Part shown: positions 25,747 to 34,395 of the stretch, in pieces | Numbering within the stretch: position 1 is the stretch's first letter | Layout of the letters: every line of letters starts with the position of its first letter | NCBI GenBank assembly: GCA_963768765.1 | Contig: CAVYJK010000030.1 | Location: forward strand, 1-64,000 | From: DASWLF01 sp963768765 | GTDB lineage: Bacteria > Desulfobacterota > Desulfobaccia > Desulfobaccales > 0-14-0-80-60-11 | Reading direction: 5' to 3' | Length of the DNA: 64,000 nt | Notes under the pieces: generated by a model | What the model was told of the DNA's origin: nothing | The model's database searches: none | The model's input: only the letters and a program-made list of their open reading frames with translations | Made by a program: the position numbers and the translations under genes

Positions 25747-27877
25747 TCACCCGATGAAAATCCGGGCGTCCAGGACGGCGGCGCCTTGGCCCTGTTCAAA
25801 GACCATGAGGGGGTTGATGTCCAGTTCCTTGATCTCCGGAAAGTCCAGCACCAGTTGGGACAGGCGTTCCAGGCACTCGGCGATGGCGGAGAGGTCCGCA
25901 GGCGGGCTCCCCCCGGAAGCCTTCCAGGATGTTGTAACCTTTGAGATCCCGGATCATTTGGGAGGCCAGTTCCTGGGAGATGGGCGCCAGGCGGAAGATG
26001 ACGTCCTTGAACACCTCCACGTAGACGCCCCCCAGGCCGAACATGATGAGGGGGCCGAACTGGGGGTCCCGGGTCATTCCCAGGATGGTCTCCCGGCCCT
26101 TGGGGGCCATTTGCTGCACCAGCACCCCCTGAAAAACGGCCTGGGGCTGGGCCGCAGCCACCGCGTCCCGGATCTCGCCGTAGGCCCGGCGCACGTCGGC
26201 GGCACCCGCCAGGTTCAGCCGGACGCCGCCCACGTCGAACTTGTGGACGATCTCCGGCGAAACGATTTTCAAGACCACCGGATAGTCCATAGCGTCCGCG
26301 TACTCAACGGCCTCGTCCCCGCTCCGGGCCCACCTGGAGGGCGGGCCCGGAAAGCCGTAAGCCCGAAAGACTTCGTGGGCCTCGGGCTCCAGGAGGTGGC
26401 GCCTCCCTGCTGTCTTGGCCCGGTTTAGCAAGGCCTTTACCGCCCCCTGGTCCACATCGGGGAAGGCCCGCACCTCCTGGCGGGGCCGGCTGATGCTGGC
26501 GGCGTAACGGGCCATGGCGGCCATGGACCGGGTGGCCTCCTCCGGAAAGTGGTAGTGGGGAAGCTTTGCCTTGGTCCAGATGGCCAGGGTCTCTTCGATT
26601 TCTCCCAGGGCCATCTGGCAGACCAGGGTGGGTTTTTGGTATCTGGGGGTCACCTCCGCCACCGTGGCGGCGATGGCCGGGAGGTCCGTCATGAGCTGGG
26701 GGGTGGAAATGACGATGGCGCCGTCCACGTGGTCATCGCTGAGCACCGCCTCCAGGGCGATGCGGTAGCGGTCCTCCCGGGCGTCCCCCAGGACGTCCAC
26801 CGGGTTGTGGATGTTGGCCGCGGCCGGGAGGCCGTTTTTCAGCTTCTCCAGGGTGGGGTCCTGAAAGGCGGCCATCTCCAGGCCATAGCGCACCGCGGCA
26901 TCGGTGGTCATGATCCCCAAGCCCCCGGCGTTGGTGACGATGGCCACCCGGTTCCCCCGGGGGAGCGGCTGCATGGCGAAGGCCAGGGCGTAATCGAAGA
27001 GCTCTTCCAGGGACTCCACCCGCAAGACGCCGCACTGGGCGAAGAGGGCGTCGTAGGCCTCGTCGGAGCCGGCCAGGGCCCCGGTGTGGGAAGAGGCGGC
27101 CCGGGCCCCGGCGGCGGTGCGGCCGGATTTGATGGCCAGGATGGGCTTCCGGGTGGCGCTCTCGCCGGTGATCTCCTGGGCCAGCTGGAAAAACCGATGG
27201 GGCTCCGCCAGGTCTTCCAGGTAGAAGAGGATGACGTCCGTCTGGGGATCGTCTTTTAAGTACGCCAGAAAGTCGTTTTCGTTGAGGTCGGCCTTGTTGC
27301 CCACCGAGACGAACTTGGACAGGCCGATCTCCTCGCCCTGGGCGTATTCCAGGGCCGCCACCCCCACCGCGCCGCTCTGGGAAATGAGGGCGATGTTCCC
27401 CGGCCGCGGCATCAGGCGGGCAAAGGAGCCGTTCAAGGAAATCCGGGGGTCCGTGTTGATGATGCCCAGGCAGTTGGGCCCCAGCAGGCGGATACCTGAA
27501 TTTTGGGCGGCTTTAAGCACCTCTTGCTCCAACTTCACGCCTTCGCCGCCCAGTTCCTTGAAACCCGCGGTGATGACGATGGCAGACTTGATGCCTTTGT
27601 CGCCGCATTCCTCCATCATTCGGGGCACCAGGTCCCGGGGCACGATGATGATGCTCAGGTCCACTTCATCGGGGATGTCCAGGACCGAGGCGAAGGCCTT
27701 GACGCTCATGACGCTGGCGGCCCTGGGATTCACCGGATAGACCACCCCGGCGTAGCTGTGCGTGAGCACGTTGGCAAAGACCGCCCGGCCGACGCTGCCG
27801 GGGCGGCTGGTGGCGCCGATGACCGCCACCGACCGGGGGGAGAACAGGGTGCCGAGATCCTGGGAAGTTGCGGTCAT
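25747..27877 (-). CDS. acdA: ADP-forming acetate-CoA ligase (acyl-CoA synthetase, fused alpha-beta), one frameshift
   Basis: ~710 residues. N-terminal CoA-binding domain (SVAVIGATSRPGSVGRAVFA), succinyl-CoA-ligase-like domain (ALISQSGAVGVAALEYA; catalytic His in SSHTGALAGSDE), and a C-terminal ATP-grasp domain (HEVFRAYGFPGPPS, PVVLKIVSPEIVHKFDVGGV, GPLIMFGLGGVYVEVFKDV). A one-base excess near 25908 in a C-run shifts the last 50 codons; the other frame finishes ADLSAIAECLERLSQLVLDF ... ELDINPLMVFEQGQGAAVLD to a TGA at 25747. Makes ATP from acyl-CoA plus ADP and phosphate. The precise substrate among acetate and branched acids is not decided. Confidence 0.9.
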
Positions 27878-27943
27878 CTTCCTGCCTTTCGCTGGGAGCG
27901 CCGTTCATGGCGCCTTAAGGGGGTGAGGCATCATGCCCCTGCG

Positions 27944-28417
27944 TCACGTGCGGGGGGCCGATGGGGTTATTTCCGCCAGCACCCGGCGCACCACTTCGTC
28001 AACCGCCCCGGCCACTCCCGGTGAGAGCCCGGAACCCAGAGAGAAGTCATGGCCTTCGATGCCGTACACGATGAGGCGGGGCGGCAGTTGCTAGAGCGCC
28101 CGGGCCATTTCTATCTGGTGGGCCAGCCCGAAGGCGTGGCAGGAGCAGCAGGTGGCGAACATCTTGCGGGGCAGGGGCTCCGCCTGGGCCTCAAACCGGA
28201 AGATGGTGCCCGCCTCCGACCTGGAAGTGGCGGCATCGATGACCACCACCTTTTGGGCCCCTTGCCAGCTTTCGGCAATGGTAGTTATATCGCCGTCAAG
28301 CTCCAAGACCTGCACTGCCGGAAGCTGCATCTCCAGGAGGCGGCGGGCCGCCACCAGGCCCACGGCGTCGTCGCCCCGGAAAATGTTGCCGACGCCGATC
28401 ACGATGGTCTGGTCCAT
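27944..28417 (-). CDS. [NiFe]-hydrogenase maturation protease (HycI/HyaD type) with in-frame TAG
   Basis: ATG 28417. VIGVGNIFRGDDAVGL is the N-terminal motif of hydrogenase proteases; the two metal-ligand acids are in GDDAVG and VVVIDAAT, and the His is in CCSCHAFGLAHQ. The frame meets TAG at 28091-28093 after EMARAL, but continues in the same frame with QLPPRLIVYGIEGHDFSLGS and LSPGVAGAVDEVVRRVL to a TGA at 27944. That is exactly the conserved C-terminus of the family and gives a normal length of ~157 residues. The TAG is therefore a substitution (CAG to TAG), real or an assembly error. Role: removes the C-terminal tail of the large subunit encoded next door. Confidence 0.85.
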
Positions 28418-28610
28418 TTTTTCCGTGATTAACTGCAGCCCAGGCAAAATGCCTAAGCCACCTAAAGTTACCGATGAAGCGAAAAAGAGGTAAAATTCCC
28501 CCTCACCCTAACCCTCTCCCCATGGGGGAGCGGGGATAAAGGGGAACTCCTCTAATCTCCCATCAATAATTCATATATTTATCTGGTCAGTTGCATTAGT
28601 CTTGCTGATG

Positions 28611-28630
28611 CTCACCTCAGGATAGGTGAG
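28611..28630. repeat. Short hairpin
   Basis: CTCACCT, loop of six, AGGTGAG. In the 280-base gap between hydA and the protease gene. Purpose unclear. Confidence 0.5.
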
Positions 28631-28678
28631 GCCGCAAGTTTCGACATATCTTGCCTATTCAGGGGGCTGGGAGGGGAG

Positions 28679-28725
28679 TTTGAGGGGAGGGCGGGGGACT
28701 CGCGTCCCCCGGTCCTCCCCTCAAA
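28679..28725 (-). terminator. Hairpin abutting the hydA stop codon
   Basis: TTTGAGGGGAGGGCGGGGGA pairs with TCCCCCGGTCCTCCCCTCAA. The stem begins directly after the TGA on the minus strand. Member of the 3'-end hairpin family. Confidence 0.55.
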
Positions 28726-30012
28726 TCAACGCTCGATCTCCAGCCGCAAAAAATGGGTGGCGCAGGAGATGCACGGGTCATAGTTGCGCACCAGCTGCTC
28801 GCACCGCCAGGTAAGCTCCTCCTCGGAGAGACCAAGGCGCGGGGCCACAAAGTGATAGAGATCGCGCTCGATGATCTTCTGGTTCTGGGAAGTGGGCGGC
28901 ACGATCTTGGCTTCCTGGATGACGCCTTGCTCATCCAGGCGGTAGCGGTGGTACAGAAGTCCCCGGGGCGCCTCGGTGGCGGCATAACCCACGGCCTGCC
29001 GGGGGGTGACTTTAAGCGCGGGCGCCTCCGGCATTTCGTAGGCCTCAATGATGGCCATCGCCTCTTCCAGGGCGTAGAGCATCTCCACGGCCCTGACGAT
29101 GATGCTTTTAAAGGGGCTGCAGCAGGTGGGCCCCAGCCCCGCCTCTTCGGCCGCCTCCCGGGCTCCCGGGGTGAGGAGATCATAGTTCAGGTTATAGCGG
29201 GCCAGGGGGCCGGTAAAATAAGGGCCCCGGTCCTTCACCCTGGATTGCAGGGCGTGGGAATACGGCGCCTGCTCTTCCACGAAATACTGGTCATAGTCGC
29301 TGACCGCCACGTCCAGCCCCCGGTTGGAGACCACCCGGCCCTCGTTGAAGGGGTACTCGGCGCCGTGCCGCAGGGAGACGAATTCGTAGTCCTGCTCAAA
29401 TTCCGGGAAAGGAAAGCCCGCCACCCACTTCACGGTTTTCAGGGCCGCCTCCCGGGCCCACTTGAGTTTTTCGGTTAAGGGGGCCAGTTCTTTTTTCGTG
29501 GGCACCTTATAAAACCCGCCCACCCGGATATTGATGGGGTGGATCTCCCGGCCGCCCAGAAAGCCGACGAGGTCATTTCCCGCCTTTTTCAACTGCAGCC
29601 CCATTTTGACCATCTCCGGGTAGTCCCGGGCCATCCGGATGGCGTCCTGGTAGCCCAGAAAGTCCGGGGCGTGCAACATGAAGACGTGGAGGCCGTGGGA
29701 CTCGATCCACTCGCCGCAGTAGATGAGGCGGCGCAGAGCCCGCAGGGGCCCGGTCACCTGCACCCCCAGGGCGTTTTCCATGGCGTGCACCGCGCTCATC
29801 TGGTAGGCCACCGGGCAGATGCCGCAGATGCGGGAGGTGAAGTCCGGGGCCTCGTAATATTTGCGGCCCTTAAGGAAGGCCTCAAAAAACCGGGGCGGCT
29901 CGAAGATCTTGAGCTTGACGTCGGCCACCGCGCCGTCCTTGATCCTGAGGTGGAGGGCCCCTTCCCCCTCCACCCGGGCCAGGTAGTTGACTTTGATGGT
30001 CTTATCTTTCAT
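28726..30012 (-). CDS. hydA: Group 3b [NiFe]-hydrogenase large subunit
   Basis: 428 residues. L1 motif FTSRICGICPVAYQ near residue 62 and L2 motif NYDPCISCATH near the C-terminus supply the four Cys ligands of the Ni-Fe centre. An eight-residue tail after the L2 His (FLRLEIER) would be cut by the maturation protease. Similar to the alpha subunit of cytosolic bidirectional NAD(P)-linked (sulf)hydrogenases (MvhA/HydA type). The start overlaps the end of hydD by 11 bases. Last gene of the operon B-cNMP-G-D-A. Confidence 0.92.
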   Translation of the reverse strand: MKDKTIKVNYLARVEGEGALHLRIKDGAVADVKLKIFEPPRFFEAFLKGRKYYEAPDFTSRICGICPVAYQMSAVHAMENALGVQVTGPLRALRRLIYCGEWIESHGLHVFMLHAPDFLGYQDAIRMARDYPEMVKMGLQLKKAGNDLVGFLGGREIHPINIRVGGFYKVPTKKELAPLTEKLKWAREAALKTVKWVAGFPFPEFEQDYEFVSLRHGAEYPFNEGRVVSNRGLDVAVSDYDQYFVEEQAPYSHALQSRVKDRGPYFTGPLARYNLNYDLLTPGAREAAEEAGLGPTCCSPFKSIIVRAVEMLYALEEAMAIIEAYEMPEAPALKVTPRQAVGYAATEAPRGLLYHRYRLDEQGVIQEAKIVPPTSQNQKIIERDLYHFVAPRLGLSEEELTWRCEQLVRNYDPCISCATHFLRLEIER

Positions 30013-30781
30013 GGGCTTCGCTCTCCCGGCGAAACTCGGGGGCGCTGTTGTAGAAAGTGCGGAAGGCCCGCACCAGGTTGTCTTCCGTCACCCCCAGGCG
30101 GCGGCTGAACCAGGAGGCCAGGGAGGCGGTGTTGGGCGTCTCCTTGGGGCCATAGCAGCCGTAGCAGCCCCGGTGGTAGGTGGGGCACAGGGCCCCGCAG
30201 CCCGCGTGGGTCACCGGCCCCAGGCAGGGGGTGCCCAGCACCAGGACGCAGATGTTGCCCCGGAGCTTGCACTCCAGGCAGACGCTGTGGGCCGCCACCA
30301 CGGGCTTGCGTCCGGTAAGATAGGCGCTGATGACCTCCAGGAGCTGGATCTTGCTGATGGGGCAGCCGTTCAACTCAAAGTCCACCTTGACGTGGGCCGC
30401 GATGGGGGTGGATTGCGCCAGCGTCTTGATGTATTTGGGTTTGGCGTAAACCGCCTTGATGAAGTCATTCACGTCGGTAAAATTACGCAGCGCCTGGATG
30501 CCCCCGGAGACGGCGCAGGTGCCGATGGCCACCAGGAACCTGGAAGCCCGGCGCACCTTTTTGATCAGCTCCGCGTCGTGGGGGGTGGTGATGGAGCCGT
30601 CCACCAGGGTGAGATCGTAGGGCCCCTTCACCATGGCCCGGGAGGCCTCTACAAAGTAGGCCAGCTCCAGCTCGCCGGTGACGGCCAGCAGCTCGTCTTC
30701 GCAGTCGAGCAATGAGAGTTGGCAGCCGTCGCAGGAGGCGAATTTCCAGACGGAGAGCTTGGGCTTCTTTTTCGGGGGCAT
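30002..30781 (-). CDS. hydD: Group 3b [NiFe]-hydrogenase small subunit
   Basis: 259 residues. Proximal cluster ligands in FASCDGCQLSLLD, IGTCAVSGG and NGCPISK; further Cys in CLECKLRGNICVLV, GTPCLGPVTHAGCGALCP and HRGCYGCYGP, giving three Fe-S clusters. No signal peptide, so a cytoplasmic enzyme. The sequence fits the delta subunit of sulfhydrogenase-type enzymes. It passes electrons between the Ni-Fe site and the flavin subunit. Overlaps hydA. Confidence 0.92.
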   Translation of the reverse strand: MPPKKKPKLSVWKFASCDGCQLSLLDCEDELLAVTGELELAYFVEASRAMVKGPYDLTLVDGSITTPHDAELIKKVRRASRFLVAIGTCAVSGGIQALRNFTDVNDFIKAVYAKPKYIKTLAQSTPIAAHVKVDFELNGCPISKIQLLEVISAYLTGRKPVVAAHSVCLECKLRGNICVLVLGTPCLGPVTHAGCGALCPTYHRGCYGCYGPKETPNTASLASWFSRRLGVTEDNLVRAFRTFYNSAPEFRRESEAHER

Positions 30782-30810
30782 GTTGGCCTCACCCTGAATG
30801 CAAGGTCTTT

Positions 30811-30900
30811 AAGTCCCCCTTTTTTAAAGGGGGATTTAGGGGGATTATTAGGCGGTTATTTAATCCCCCCTGGCCCCCCTTTAGAAAAGGGGGGTAAAAA
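30811..30900. repeat. AGTCCCCCTTTTTT/AAAGGGGG extragenic palindrome
   Basis: Between hydD and hydG. Blocks AAGTCCCCCTTTTTTAAAGG and CCCCCCTTTAGAAAAGGGG form nested stems. A similar block occurs at 31841-31925 and 47725-47810. Confidence 0.65.
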
Positions 30901-30923
30901 AATGGTACACCCCAGATCGAGTA

Positions 30924-31762
30924 TCACACCTCCCGTCGGTCGAACCAGTCCTTGATGCGGTCAAAGCGGAACACCGGGCCGTCCTTGCAGATAAAAAAGG
31001 GCCCCCACTGGCAATGGCCGCACAAGCCGATGCCGCACTTCATGTTGCGCTCCATGGAAACGAAGATCTGCTGGGGTGTGAGGCCGTGGCTCAGGAGTTC
31101 CAGCACCGTGAAGCGCATCATGATGCCGGGGCCGCAGACCAGGGCCACGGTGCTGACCGGGTCGAAGCGCGCCCGGCCGATGATGTTGGTCACCACCCCC
31201 ACGTTGCCCCGCCAGTCGTTGGCGGCGGAATCCACCGTGACGTGCACCCTGAGGTCGAAGCGTCCTCGCCAGCGCTCCAGTTCGCGGCGGTAGAGGAGAT
31301 CCCCGGGAGTGCGGGCCCCGTAAATCAGCTCGACTTGCCGTAGGCGGGGCGCTGCTCTGAGCAGATGGTAAATGGCCGGCCGCAGCGGCGCCAGTCCCAG
31401 GCCGCCGGCCACGATGATGACGTCGTTGCCCACGGCGGCCGCCACGGGCCAGGCCGCGCCGAAGGGACCCCGCACCCCCAGCGCCTCCCCTTTTTTCAGG
31501 CGGCAGATGGCGTGGGTGACGCTCCCCACGTCCCGCACGGTGTGGATCAGGGTCCCCGGGCGAGCCGGGTCACCGCTGATGGAGATGGGCACTTCCCCCA
31601 CCCCGAAGGCGTAGAGCATGTTGAACTGCCCGGGGGCAAAGGCAAAATCGGCTCCTCCCGCCGGCCGGGTCAAATCCAGGGTATAGGTGTCCGCGGTCTC
31701 CCGCCCCACCTTTTGCACCATGAAGGGGACGGCATCATGGGGTCTGGAATGTTTGCGGTCAT
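30924..31762 (-). CDS. hydG: Group 3b hydrogenase FAD/NAD(P)-binding diaphorase subunit
   Basis: FAD domain (FAPGQFNMLYAFGVGEVPIS), NAD(P) domain (IIVAGGLGLAPLRPAIYHL, ALVCGPGIMMRF) and a C-terminal 2Fe-2S site (CGIGLCGHCQWGPFFICKDG). ATG 31762 gives MTANIPDPMMP, the usual start of these subunits, but a missing base near 31733 breaks the link to VPFMVQKVGRETADTYTLDL; in the current frame the first ATG is 31721. Transfers electrons between NAD(P)H and the hydrogenase Fe-S clusters. Confidence 0.9.
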
Positions 31763-31996
31763 CGGATTCCAGGAAGGTGGCTATGGTCTTGATTCATAAA
31801 TTATATGATATAAATCGAGCCCAAATTGAATGCTCGGTATTTTAAGTCCCCCTTTAAAGGGGGAAGGCGATTATTAAGCAACTTATCTAAATTCCCCTGA
31901 CCCGCTTTAGCCAAAGGTGGTAAAAGGCCGTCTGGGCAACGTCACTGTCCTCCCGGAACACACTGTTAGAGCCCGTCACACCATCCAGGACAATTA

Positions 31997-32452
31997 TCAC
32001 GTCCCGTACATATCCATGAGCTGCAGCTTGGTCACCCGGAACTGCACCGCCAGGGAGTGGGCATAGCGCTTCATGAGCTCATAGCCCAGCTGGTGGTTGG
32101 TTTCGCATTTGTTGCGGAGGCATTGCACCTCCAGGCTGATGACCCGGGTGAGGTCCAGGGCCCGGGCGTCGAAGTGCCAGTGATAGGGCTTGAGGAACCA
32201 GAGCCACCCCAGCACGTCCCCTTCGCTCAAGGTCTGGATGGCGACGGGACCCCGCCGGGCGCTGAAGATCTCCACCGCCACCCTGCCGTGATGGATCAGG
32301 TAAAACTGCTTGGCCTCCTCTTCGGTGCGGCAGAGAAACTGTCCGGCCTCAAAGGTGGCCCGCGCCGCACATTGGGCGATTTCCTTGAGATGGCGGGAGT
32401 CCAGGCCCTGGAAAAAGGGGTGCGCCGCCAGCAGGGGCTCAATCGTTTCCAT
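31997..32452 (-). CDS. Cyclic-nucleotide-binding domain protein inside the hydrogenase operon
   Basis: 151 residues made of one cNMP-binding beta-roll: FFQGLDSRHLKEIAQ, ARATFEAGQFLCRTEEEAKQ, FYLIHHGRVAVEI, TLSEGDVLGWLWFL. There is no DNA-binding domain. The phosphate-binding cassette lacks a classical GELAL-x(n)-RA(A/T) motif (it reads GDVLGW ... WHFDARAL), so ligand binding is uncertain. Its start overlaps hydB by 14 bases and it precedes hydG, so it is made with the enzyme. Possible role: a regulatory or assembly subunit. Such genes accompany some group 3b hydrogenases. Confidence 0.85.
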   Translation of the reverse strand: METIEPLLAAHPFFQGLDSRHLKEIAQCAARATFEAGQFLCRTEEEAKQFYLIHHGRVAVEIFSARRGPVAIQTLSEGDVLGWLWFLKPYHWHFDARALDLTRVISLEVQCLRNKCETNHQLGYELMKRYAHSLAVQFRVTKLQLMDMYGT

Positions 32453-33623
32453 CGTGCTTCTCCTTGAGGGATGCCTCGGTTTCCCGGATGGCCCGGACTT
32501 CTTCGGTGATATCGATGGCCACGGGGCACCAGGTGATGCAGCGGCCGCAGCCGATGCACCCCAGGCAGCCGAACTGGTCCACCCAGGTGGCCAGCTTGTG
32601 GGTCAGCCACTGGCGGTAGCGGGACCTGGGGGTGGCGCGGATGCTGCCGCCGTGGATATAGGAGAAATCCACGGTGAAGCACACATCCAGGCGGCGCCGG
32701 CGTTCCGCCTGGCTCCCGGTCACGTCGGTCCCGTCCTCCAGGGTGTGGCAGAAACAGGTGGGGCAGACGGAGGTGCAGTTGCCGCAGGTGAGACAGCGGG
32801 CCGTGACCTCATCCCAGCGGGGATGTTCATAGTTGCGGTAGAGTAGCTCCTTGATGCCGGCAATGTCCAGGGCCCGGCCCATATTGCTGGCGGTCTCCGC
32901 CACCGCCCGGGCCGCGGCCTCAAGCTCCTCCTTGCCGGCCACTCGGTGGGAGATCAGCCGCAGGACCTCGGCCCCCCGGGGGCTGCCGATTTCCGTCACC
33001 AGGTAATGGGACCCATTTGCCAGCACTTCCGTCAGGGCCAGGTCAAAGCCGAAGGTGGCCTTGGGCCCCGTGCCCATGGAGACGCAGAAACAGGTGCCGC
33101 AGGAGCCTCCGGCGCAGTTCACCGCCACGATGAAGGCGTTTTCCCGGCGGGCCTTGTAGGCGGGGTCAACGAATTTGCCCTTGAGAAAGACCCGGTCCTG
33201 CACTTCCATGGCGTGGAGGTCGCAGGAGTGGGCCCCAATGAAGGCGAAGCGGGGGGCTTCCTCTTGAGAGGGAATGACCTGAAAACCGCCGCCCTCCCGG
33301 CTGGCCCGCCACAGCCGTTTCTGGGGCGGGAAGAGAAACTGCTTCCAGGAATGCTGGCCTACCCCGTAGCCGAAGAGGGCCTGGTCGTTCCGGGGCTTCA
33401 GGCGAAAGACGCCGCCGTCCTGCTCGTCGGTCCAGCCTACGGGGAGATCGCTCACCGATGATAAGTCGCCATAAATGAGCTCACCGCGGCGGAGGGTGGG
33501 CCCCACCGGCCGGTAGCCCTGGCCGCTGAGGGCATCCAGCAGCTGCTGAAAATCCCTGGCATCCAAAACCACCAGCGCGCCAACCGAAAGCGATGGCGAG
33601 GTCATAGGTCCCATACTCTCCAA
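32439..33623 (-). CDS. hydB: Group 3b hydrogenase Fe-S subunit beta
   Basis: ~390 residues; the start could be 33623, 33614 or 33605 (three in-frame Met). The N-terminal domain fits the 4Fe-4S dicluster hydrogenase-beta family (RFAFIGAHSCDLHAMEVQDR, NCAGGSCGTCFCVSMGTGP). Two C-terminal ferredoxin motifs: CLTCGNCTSVCPTCFC and CLGCIGCGRCITWCPV. Relays electrons within the hydrogenase. First gene of the operon. Confidence 0.9.
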   Translation of the reverse strand: MESMGPMTSPSLSVGALVVLDARDFQQLLDALSGQGYRPVGPTLRRGELIYGDLSSVSDLPVGWTDEQDGGVFRLKPRNDQALFGYGVGQHSWKQFLFPPQKRLWRASREGGGFQVIPSQEEAPRFAFIGAHSCDLHAMEVQDRVFLKGKFVDPAYKARRENAFIVAVNCAGGSCGTCFCVSMGTGPKATFGFDLALTEVLANGSHYLVTEIGSPRGAEVLRLISHRVAGKEELEAAARAVAETASNMGRALDIAGIKELLYRNYEHPRWDEVTARCLTCGNCTSVCPTCFCHTLEDGTDVTGSQAERRRRLDVCFTVDFSYIHGGSIRATPRSRYRQWLTHKLATWVDQFGCLGCIGCGRCITWCPVAIDITEEVRAIRETEASLKEKHDGND

Positions 33624-33726
33624 TTATCGGCGGGTGGCGAAAAATTCGTGAGCGGCTTAAAGTTCGGTAACGGTCTTCGAATATGAATCAATATAGGCCC
33701 TGGGGGAAGGGGCGTCAAGCACCAAA

Positions 33727-33757
33727 GGGGAGGGCGGGGAGGGCGGGGAGGGCGGGG
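33727..33757. repeat. (GGGGAGGGC)x3 tandem repeat, potential G-quadruplex
   Basis: Three perfect 9-10 base units of GGGGAGGGC plus a last GGGG. G-tracts on the plus strand about 105 bases upstream of hydB, which reads on the minus strand, so the C-rich strand is the coding one there. Confidence 0.7.
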
Positions 33758-33763
33758 TCCTGA

Positions 33764-33809
33764 AGTTGGGGCAAGGGCCTGACGCCTGGCCAGACCCTTG
33801 CCCCCAAAC
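33764..33809 (-). terminator. Hairpin downstream of the 72-residue gene
   Basis: AGTTGGGGCAAGGGCCTG with CAGACCCTTGCCCCCAAACT. About 45 bases after the stop at 33853. Confidence 0.5.
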
Positions 33810-33852
33810 TATGATGATCGTCCGATGAACGGGTTGGTTTCGGACCCGGGAC

Positions 33853-34071
33853 TCACTGGTACAGCTTGGGAGTCGCCAGAGGCGGCAGCTTTTTCATTTC
33901 CGGCACCTCTGTCAGATAGACAATACCGCAAGCTTTCATTTCCATGAGCTTGGGGTTTAGCTTCTTCATCGATTCAAACTCCTTCCGGCTCAAGAAGCGG
34001 ACTCCGCCATGCTCATCCACTAAGGCAAGCGCTCGCCTCGCTGCCGGCAAGTTTTCTCCAGTTTCTTCCAC
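33853..34071 (-). CDS. Small protein of unknown function, 72 residues
   Basis: GTG 34071 preceded by a strong AAGGAGG eight bases upstream. Sequence begins MEETGENLPAARRALALVDE and is basic/hydrophobic (FLSRKEFESMKKLNPKLMEM). Ends LATPKLYQ. No domain recognised. The gene follows a 27-codon membrane-peptide ORF by 31 bases on the same strand, and a family hairpin lies downstream, so it seems a real two-gene unit. Confidence 0.65.
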   Translation of the reverse strand: MEETGENLPAARRALALVDEHGGVRFLSRKEFESMKKLNPKLMEMKACGIVYLTEVPEMKKLPPLATPKLYQ

Positions 34072-34102
34072 GCGCAGCTCCTCCTTGGAGATGCGGACTA
34101 CT

Positions 34103-34186
34103 TTATTCCGCCAGGACGCCGGAAGCCAGGAGCGTCCCCGCCACCAGGATTACCACCAAACCGAAGGGCAATAGGCTCCACACCAT
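34103..34186 (-). CDS. 27-residue single-pass membrane peptide
   Basis: ATG 34186 with GGGAG nine bases upstream; stop TAA at 34103-34105. The peptide starts MVWSLLPFGLVVILVAG and ends ASGVLAE: one predicted membrane helix with almost no soluble part. It precedes the 72-residue gene. Could be a leader/regulatory or accessory small membrane protein. Unknown family. Confidence 0.5.
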   Translation of the reverse strand: MVWSLLPFGLVVILVAGTLLASGVLAE

Positions 34187-34395
34187 TTAATAGCTCCCGC
34201 ATAATCTTAACCTTACGGGTAGATGCAGATGAGATTATCCGCCAGGCCCCTGAAAGCCAAAAGTACTTCGGGAGTTGTGACGGAGGTGCCATTTATTGAT
34301 CCTGACAGCCGGCTTCGGAGCTTATGGTTGGCCCTAAAGAGGAGGTATGCTGCACCAAGCTTTCATACCTCCTCCCGCTAATTAACCAGCGCCGC

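Noticed and set aside
28091..28093. Pyrrolysine codon
   Set aside because: The protease family has no Pyl; a one-base error is far simpler. Kept as a check only.
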